NCBI RefSeq assembly: GCF_004352845.1
Contig: NZ_SJRX01000003.1
Span: 1 to 64,000 of the forward strand
Direction of reading: 5' to 3'
Length of the DNA: 64,000 nt
Origin: Luteimonas terricola
GTDB taxonomy: Bacteria > Pseudomonadota > Gammaproteobacteria > Xanthomonadales > Xanthomonadaceae
Every line of letters starts with the position of its first letter. Within the stretch, counting starts at the first letter, position 1. A program made the position numbers and the translations under genes. Shown piece after piece: positions 60,585 through 64,000 of the stretch. The notes beneath the pieces are model-generated. The model was given only the letters and a program-made list of their open reading frames with translations. It was not told where the DNA came from and made no database searches.

Positions 60585-61625
60585 ATGAAGCTGAAGAAAC
60601 TCACCCTGGCGCTGGCGCTTCTCGCCAGCCCGTTCATCGCAACGGGAGCCGACATGTCCGCCGGTGCAGACAACTTCTACAGAAGCGAAACCGTCACTCT
60701 GGACAAGGTGTCCTTCGACACCCGGTACGGGATCAAGGTGGCGGGAAACCTGTTCATTCCCGAAGGCATGGACCGCAGCACCGCCCAGCCGGCAATCATC
60801 GTCGGCCACCCGATGGGCGCGGTGAAGGAGCAGTCCTCCAACCTCTACGCCCAGAAGCTCGCCGAGCAGGGCTTCGTGACCCTGGCCATCGACCTGCCGT
60901 TCTGGGGCGAGAGCGGGGGCGATGCGCGCAACGCCGTGTTGCCGGACCTGTATGCCGAAGCGTTCAGCGCGGCAGTGGATTTCATGGGCACGCGGCCATT
61001 CGTCGATCGCGAGCGCATCGGCGTGCTCGGCATCTGCGGCAGCGGCAGCTTCGTCATCAGCGCGGCCAAGCTCGATCCGCGCATGCGCGCCATCGCGACG
61101 GTCAGCATGTACGACATGGGCGGCGCCAATCGCAACGCGCTCAACCACTCGCAGACGCTCGAGCAGCGCAAGGCGATCATCGCCGAGGCGGCCGAGCAGC
61201 GTTACGTCGAGTTCCTGGGCGGCGAGACCCGTTACACCAGCGGCACGGTCCATGAGCTGGCGGCGGACACCCATCCCATCCAGCGCGAGTTCTACGACTT
61301 CTACCGCACTGCGCGTGGCGAGTACACGCCGCAAGACACCAGGGCGGCGCTGACGACGCACCCGACGCTGAGCAGCAACGTCAAGTTCATGAATTTCTAC
61401 CCGTTCAACGACATCGAGACGATCTCGCCGCGGCCGATGCTGTTCATCACCGGCGACCAGGCGCATTCGAAGGAGTTCAGCGAAGAGGCCTTCAAGCTTG
61501 CCGGTCAGCCCAAGGAGTTGTACTGGGTGCCTGGCGCCGGCCACGTCGATCTCTACGACCGCACCGACCTCATTCCCTTCGACAAGCTCGCTACGTTCTT
61601 CGCCGAACACCTGGCCGCGAACTGA
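60585..61625 (+). CDS. Secreted alpha/beta hydrolase (YcjY/DLH-like)
   Basis: A 346-residue exported hydrolase. The signal peptide is MKLKKLTLALALLASPFIAT (cleaved near GADM). The fold shows GHPMGAVKEQSSNLYAQKLA (oxyanion region), IDLPFWGESGG, and the nucleophile elbow LGICGSGSFVIS, where the sequence G-I-C-G-S-G replaces the common G-x-S-x-G, leaving Cys at the nucleophile place; the late histidine is in PGAGHVDLYDR. Proteins of this type are often induced by LysR regulators. Substrate unknown. GAGGAG precedes the ATG. 12 bp before the metallo-hydrolase gene. Confidence 0.85.
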   Translation: MKLKKLTLALALLASPFIATGADMSAGADNFYRSETVTLDKVSFDTRYGIKVAGNLFIPEGMDRSTAQPAIIVGHPMGAVKEQSSNLYAQKLAEQGFVTLAIDLPFWGESGGDARNAVLPDLYAEAFSAAVDFMGTRPFVDRERIGVLGICGSGSFVISAAKLDPRMRAIATVSMYDMGGANRNALNHSQTLEQRKAIIAEAAEQRYVEFLGGETRYTSGTVHELAADTHPIQREFYDFYRTARGEYTPQDTRAALTTHPTLSSNVKFMNFYPFNDIETISPRPMLFITGDQAHSKEFSEEAFKLAGQPKELYWVPGAGHVDLYDRTDLIPFDKLATFFAEHLAAN

Positions 61626-61637
61626 GCTGCGCAACGC

Positions 61638-62768
61638 ATGAAGATCACTTGGTTCCGCTCATTGATGGTGTTGGCCGGCATCGGTGCCATAGCCGCGATC
61701 GTCGTCGTTTTCGTGCTGCTCTACCTGCGCAAGCCGGTGTTCGGGCGGATGCCGCAGGGCGAGCGGCTCAGCCTCATCGAGCGGTCTCCCAACAATTTCG
61801 ACGGCGCGTTCCAGAACCTGGTCGACACGCCGTTCCTGACCGCGGGCGCCACCCAGCTGTCGATCCAGATCGACAACCTGATGGCCGAGAAGGGCAGTCC
61901 TCGGCCGCCGCATGCCATACCCGCGCAGAAGACCGACCTGAAGTCGCTGGACGTCAACGAGGATCTGGCGCTGTGGCTGGGCCACTCCTCCTGGTACGTG
62001 CAGCTGGCGGGCCAGCGCATCCTGATCGACCCGGTGTTCAGCGCCAACGCGGCACCGCTGCCGGGCTTCATCGAGGCGTTCACCGGCACCAGCATCTACT
62101 CGGCGGACGACCTGCCGCGGATCGATGTCCTGCTGATCACGCACGACCATTTCGACCACCTGGACTATCCGACGATCCTGGCGATCGAGCCCTTGATCGA
62201 TCGCGTGGTCACCGGGCTCGGCGTCGGCGCGCATTTCGCGTCCTGGGGCTACGACGCCGCGCGGATCGATGAGCTCGACTGGAACGACACGCTCGCGCTC
62301 ACGGAAGACCTGACGCTTCATGCCACGCCTGCGCGCCACTACTCCGGTCGCACGTTCAGCCGCAACAAGTCGCTGTGGGTCGGCTTCGCCATGCAGACGC
62401 CGCAGCGGCGGATCTTTTTCAGTGGCGACTCCGGTTATGGCGACCATTTCGCCGCGATCGGGGAACGTCACGGACCATTCGACTGGGTGGCGCTCGACAC
62501 CGGCCAGTACGACCCGCGCTGGGCGAACCTGCACATGAATCCGGAACAGGCGGCCCAGGCCGCGGTGGATCTCGGGGCGAGGGCGCTGACGCCGCAGCAC
62601 GTGGGCCGTTTCACGCTCGCGCCACACGACTGGAACGACCCGTTCGAACGTCTTGTCGAAGCCAGCAAGGGGCGCGACTACGCCCTGTGGACGCCGACGA
62701 TCGGCCAGCCGGTGCACTTCGACAACCGCTTGCAGGTGTTTGAACCGTGGTGGACGTCCGCGCCATGA
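61638..62768 (+). CDS. Membrane-anchored metallo-beta-lactamase-fold hydrolase (NAPE-PLD-like)
   Basis: A 376-residue protein anchored by one N-terminal helix (about 9-29). The MBL domain has WLGHSSWYVQLAGQRILIDP, the metal site LLITHDHFDHLDYPT (HxHxDH), FFSGDSGYGDHF and the late histidines. This is the NAPE-PLD/RomA-like group of lipid or phosphodiester hydrolases. It is placed between the alpha/beta hydrolase (12 bp) and the MFS gene (ATGA overlap), suggesting one transcript under LysR control. Function in the pathway unknown. Confidence 0.87.
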   Translation: MKITWFRSLMVLAGIGAIAAIVVVFVLLYLRKPVFGRMPQGERLSLIERSPNNFDGAFQNLVDTPFLTAGATQLSIQIDNLMAEKGSPRPPHAIPAQKTDLKSLDVNEDLALWLGHSSWYVQLAGQRILIDPVFSANAAPLPGFIEAFTGTSIYSADDLPRIDVLLITHDHFDHLDYPTILAIEPLIDRVVTGLGVGAHFASWGYDAARIDELDWNDTLALTEDLTLHATPARHYSGRTFSRNKSLWVGFAMQTPQRRIFFSGDSGYGDHFAAIGERHGPFDWVALDTGQYDPRWANLHMNPEQAAQAAVDLGARALTPQHVGRFTLAPHDWNDPFERLVEASKGRDYALWTPTIGQPVHFDNRLQVFEPWWTSAP

Positions 62769-63892
62769 CATCCGCGAATCCTGGCGGCGCGGCGCAACCC
62801 GCGTACTGGAGCGGCGTCTTCGCGATGACGATGTGCGTGTTCGCGCTCATCGCCTCGGAGTTCATGCCGGTCAGCCTGCTGACGCCGATCGCCACCGGTC
62901 TCGGGGTCAGTGAGGGCAGGGCGGGCTACGGGATCGCCATCTCCGGCGCCTTTGCGGTGCTGACCAGCCTGTCCATCTCGACGCTCGCCGGCACGATGAA
63001 CCGCAAGACCCTGCTGCTGGGGATGACCGGGCTGATGTGTGTGTCGGGCCTCGTCGTCGGCCTGGCGCCCGACTATCCGACCTACATGATCGGCCGTGCG
63101 CTGATCGGTGTGGTGGTGGGCGGATTCTGGTCCCTGTCGGCGGCGGTGGCGATGCGGCTGGTGCCGATCGACAAGGTGCCCAGGGCGCTGGCCATCTTCA
63201 ATGGCGGCAACGCGCTGGCGGTGGTGGTGGCCGCACCACTTGGCAGTTATCTCGGCGGCATCATCGGTTGGCGCGGTGCGTTCCTGTGCCTGGTGCCGGT
63301 CGCGCTGATCGCCCTTGTCTGGCAGTGGATCAGCCTGCCGTCGATGCCGCCCGGCCCGCGCAGCGCGGGTTCCGGCAACGTCTTCCGCCTGTTCAAGCGC
63401 CGCGTGGTGACCCTCGGCATGCTGGCGGTCGGCGCCTTCTTCATGGGGCAGTTCGTGCTGTTCACCTACGTGCGGCCGTTTCTCGAGTTGGTGACGCTGG
63501 TGGACGTGGCCACGCTGTCCTTCATCCTGCTGATCATCGGCGTCGCGGGCCTCCTCGGCACCGCGATCATCGGCACGCTCCTGAGGATGGATTTCCATCG
63601 CACGCTGATCGTGATTCCGCTGCTGATGGCGGTGATCGCCGTGGCGCTGGTCGCGTTCGGAGGCTGGCTCGCCGGCGTGGTGGTCCTGTTCGGCCTCTGG
63701 GGCCTGCTGTTCCTGTTCTCGTCCCCGGGTTTCCAGGCGATGTCCGCACAGCTCCGGCCGAAGACATCGAACTCGGCTATCGCACCGGCTCGCTGGCACT
63801 GGCCGACGTGCTGGAAGCCATGCGGAATGCCGGCACCCACCACGCGCTTCTCAACCTCGTGCCGAACGGCATGGACAGCCCGACCTGCCTGA
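62765..63892 (+). CDS. MFS transporter, probably truncated at its 3' end
   Basis: A DHA1-type major-facilitator protein of 375 residues. About eleven helices are visible: FALIASEFMPVSLLTPIATG (motif of the AraJ/Bcr-like drug or arabinose exporters), LLLGMTGLMCVSGLVVGLAP, GRALIGVVVGGFWSLSAAVA and others up to GLWGLLFLFSSPGFQAMSAQ. After about residue 328 the sequence turns into Trp/Pro/Ser-rich text with no helix (APARWHWPTCWKPCGMPAPT), while another frame becomes protein-like. The last helices of the family are missing, so the gene seems broken or joined to other DNA. ATGA overlap with the preceding gene. Confidence 0.7.
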   Translation: MTSANPGGAAQPAYWSGVFAMTMCVFALIASEFMPVSLLTPIATGLGVSEGRAGYGIAISGAFAVLTSLSISTLAGTMNRKTLLLGMTGLMCVSGLVVGLAPDYPTYMIGRALIGVVVGGFWSLSAAVAMRLVPIDKVPRALAIFNGGNALAVVVAAPLGSYLGGIIGWRGAFLCLVPVALIALVWQWISLPSMPPGPRSAGSGNVFRLFKRRVVTLGMLAVGAFFMGQFVLFTYVRPFLELVTLVDVATLSFILLIIGVAGLLGTAIIGTLLRMDFHRTLIVIPLLMAVIAVALVAFGGWLAGVVVLFGLWGLLFLFSSPGFQAMSAQLRPKTSNSAIAPARWHWPTCWKPCGMPAPTTRFSTSCRTAWTARPA

Positions 63893-63912
63893 TTGCGCTC
63901 GCCCAGACCTAG
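63748..63912 (+). pseudogene. 3' remnant of another gene fused out of frame to the MFS gene
   Basis: In the reading frame other than that of the MFS gene, the last ~165 bp encode ELGYRTGSLALADVLEAMRN and a further ~30 residues, ending at TAG (63912). This has normal amino-acid composition and helix pattern, unlike the tail of the MFS frame. I do not recognise the family; it faintly recalls the C-terminus of luciferase-like oxidoreductases. No start lies in front. Probably the end of a gene whose front part was deleted together with the end of the transporter. Confidence 0.5.
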
Positions 63913-64000
63913 CAGGCCCCGTTCTGCGTCCAGTTGCTGCCATCGACGCGGAATCGGGTTCCGTCGATGCAGTGCTCATCGCTGGCCAAAGGCTGCTCGT
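63909..64000 (-). CDS. C-terminus of a small Cys-containing protein (partial)
   Basis: The minus strand enters from the window edge with an open frame whose last residues read CIDGTRFRVDGSNWTQNGAC before TAG. The balanced composition and the terminal cysteine pair look like a small secreted protein of xanthomonads, but too little is visible to name it. Its stop codon overlaps the TAG of the plus-strand remnant (CTAG), i.e. the genes converge. Confidence 0.5.
   Translation of the reverse strand, partial: EQPLASDEHCIDGTRFRVDGSNWTQNGAC

Overview
The window is 64 kb of GC-rich, densely coded bacterial DNA. Its gene families point to the Xanthomonadaceae/Lysobacteraceae (a Lysobacter- or Luteimonas-like gammaproteobacterium): a DUF3348/DUF802/OmpA/DUF2894 block, a DUF1415 gene behind yajQ, a DUF2884 protein, a pyruvate dehydrogenase E3 with its own lipoyl domain, and a complete proton-type F1Fo ATP synthase operon. 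This placement is inferred from protein families only; no rRNA or tRNA gene was seen.

Layout. 1-247: right part of an interspersed hairpin repeat, then prpD (minus). 1.9-8.6 kb: a cyanophycin block (isoaspartyl dipeptidase, cyanophycinase, cyanophycin synthetase, and a second Mur-ligase-type synthetase-like protein). 8.7-10.6 kb: a DUF2231 membrane protein and a sugar/sorbosone dehydrogenase lipoprotein. 10.6-14.5 kb (minus): four overlapping genes with a MotA/ZorA-like channel protein with a long tail, a MotB/ZorB-like partner and two small unknown proteins, resembling type III Zorya phage defence. Then glmS. 16.5-24.1 kb: an exporter operon (adaptor, 71-residue ORF, ABC ATPase, two permeases, NtrC-type regulator, histidine kinase) behind a textbook sigma-54 promoter with paired upstream palindromes. 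Then glmU, a GtrA protein and the atp operon atpIBEFHAGDC (minus, 26.2-33.5 kb).

33.7-44 kb: BCCT transporter, lpdA, aceF, DUF2884 protein, OmpW-like porin, EamA transporter, zinc alcohol dehydrogenase, yajQ and DUF1415. 44.6-49.2 kb (minus): an anaerobic/nitric-oxide group, hemN-fnr-norB, with FNR-type boxes before hemN and norB. 49.4-54.6 kb: small secreted protein, SDR, metallo-hydrolase lipoprotein, GlxA-type AraC regulator, and a QseBC/PmrAB-like two-component pair. 54.8-58.8 kb: a periplasmic thiol-disulfide operon (dsbD, an Lgt-like/TlpA fusion, a DsbG-like lipoprotein, a small phosphatase) with a direct-repeat response-regulator box before it. 58.8-64 kb: a regulator fragment duplicated from 6.35 kb upstream, a cyclophilin-like lipoprotein, LysR regulator, alpha/beta hydrolase, metallo-hydrolase, and an MFS gene whose 3' end looks broken.

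The most unusual signals are (i) a ~300-bp non-coding repeat present three times, built of two oppositely oriented long hairpins whose stems differ in sequence while an internal-loop motif is kept, and (ii) the Zorya-like motor block. The repeat family is the best candidate for something not yet described.
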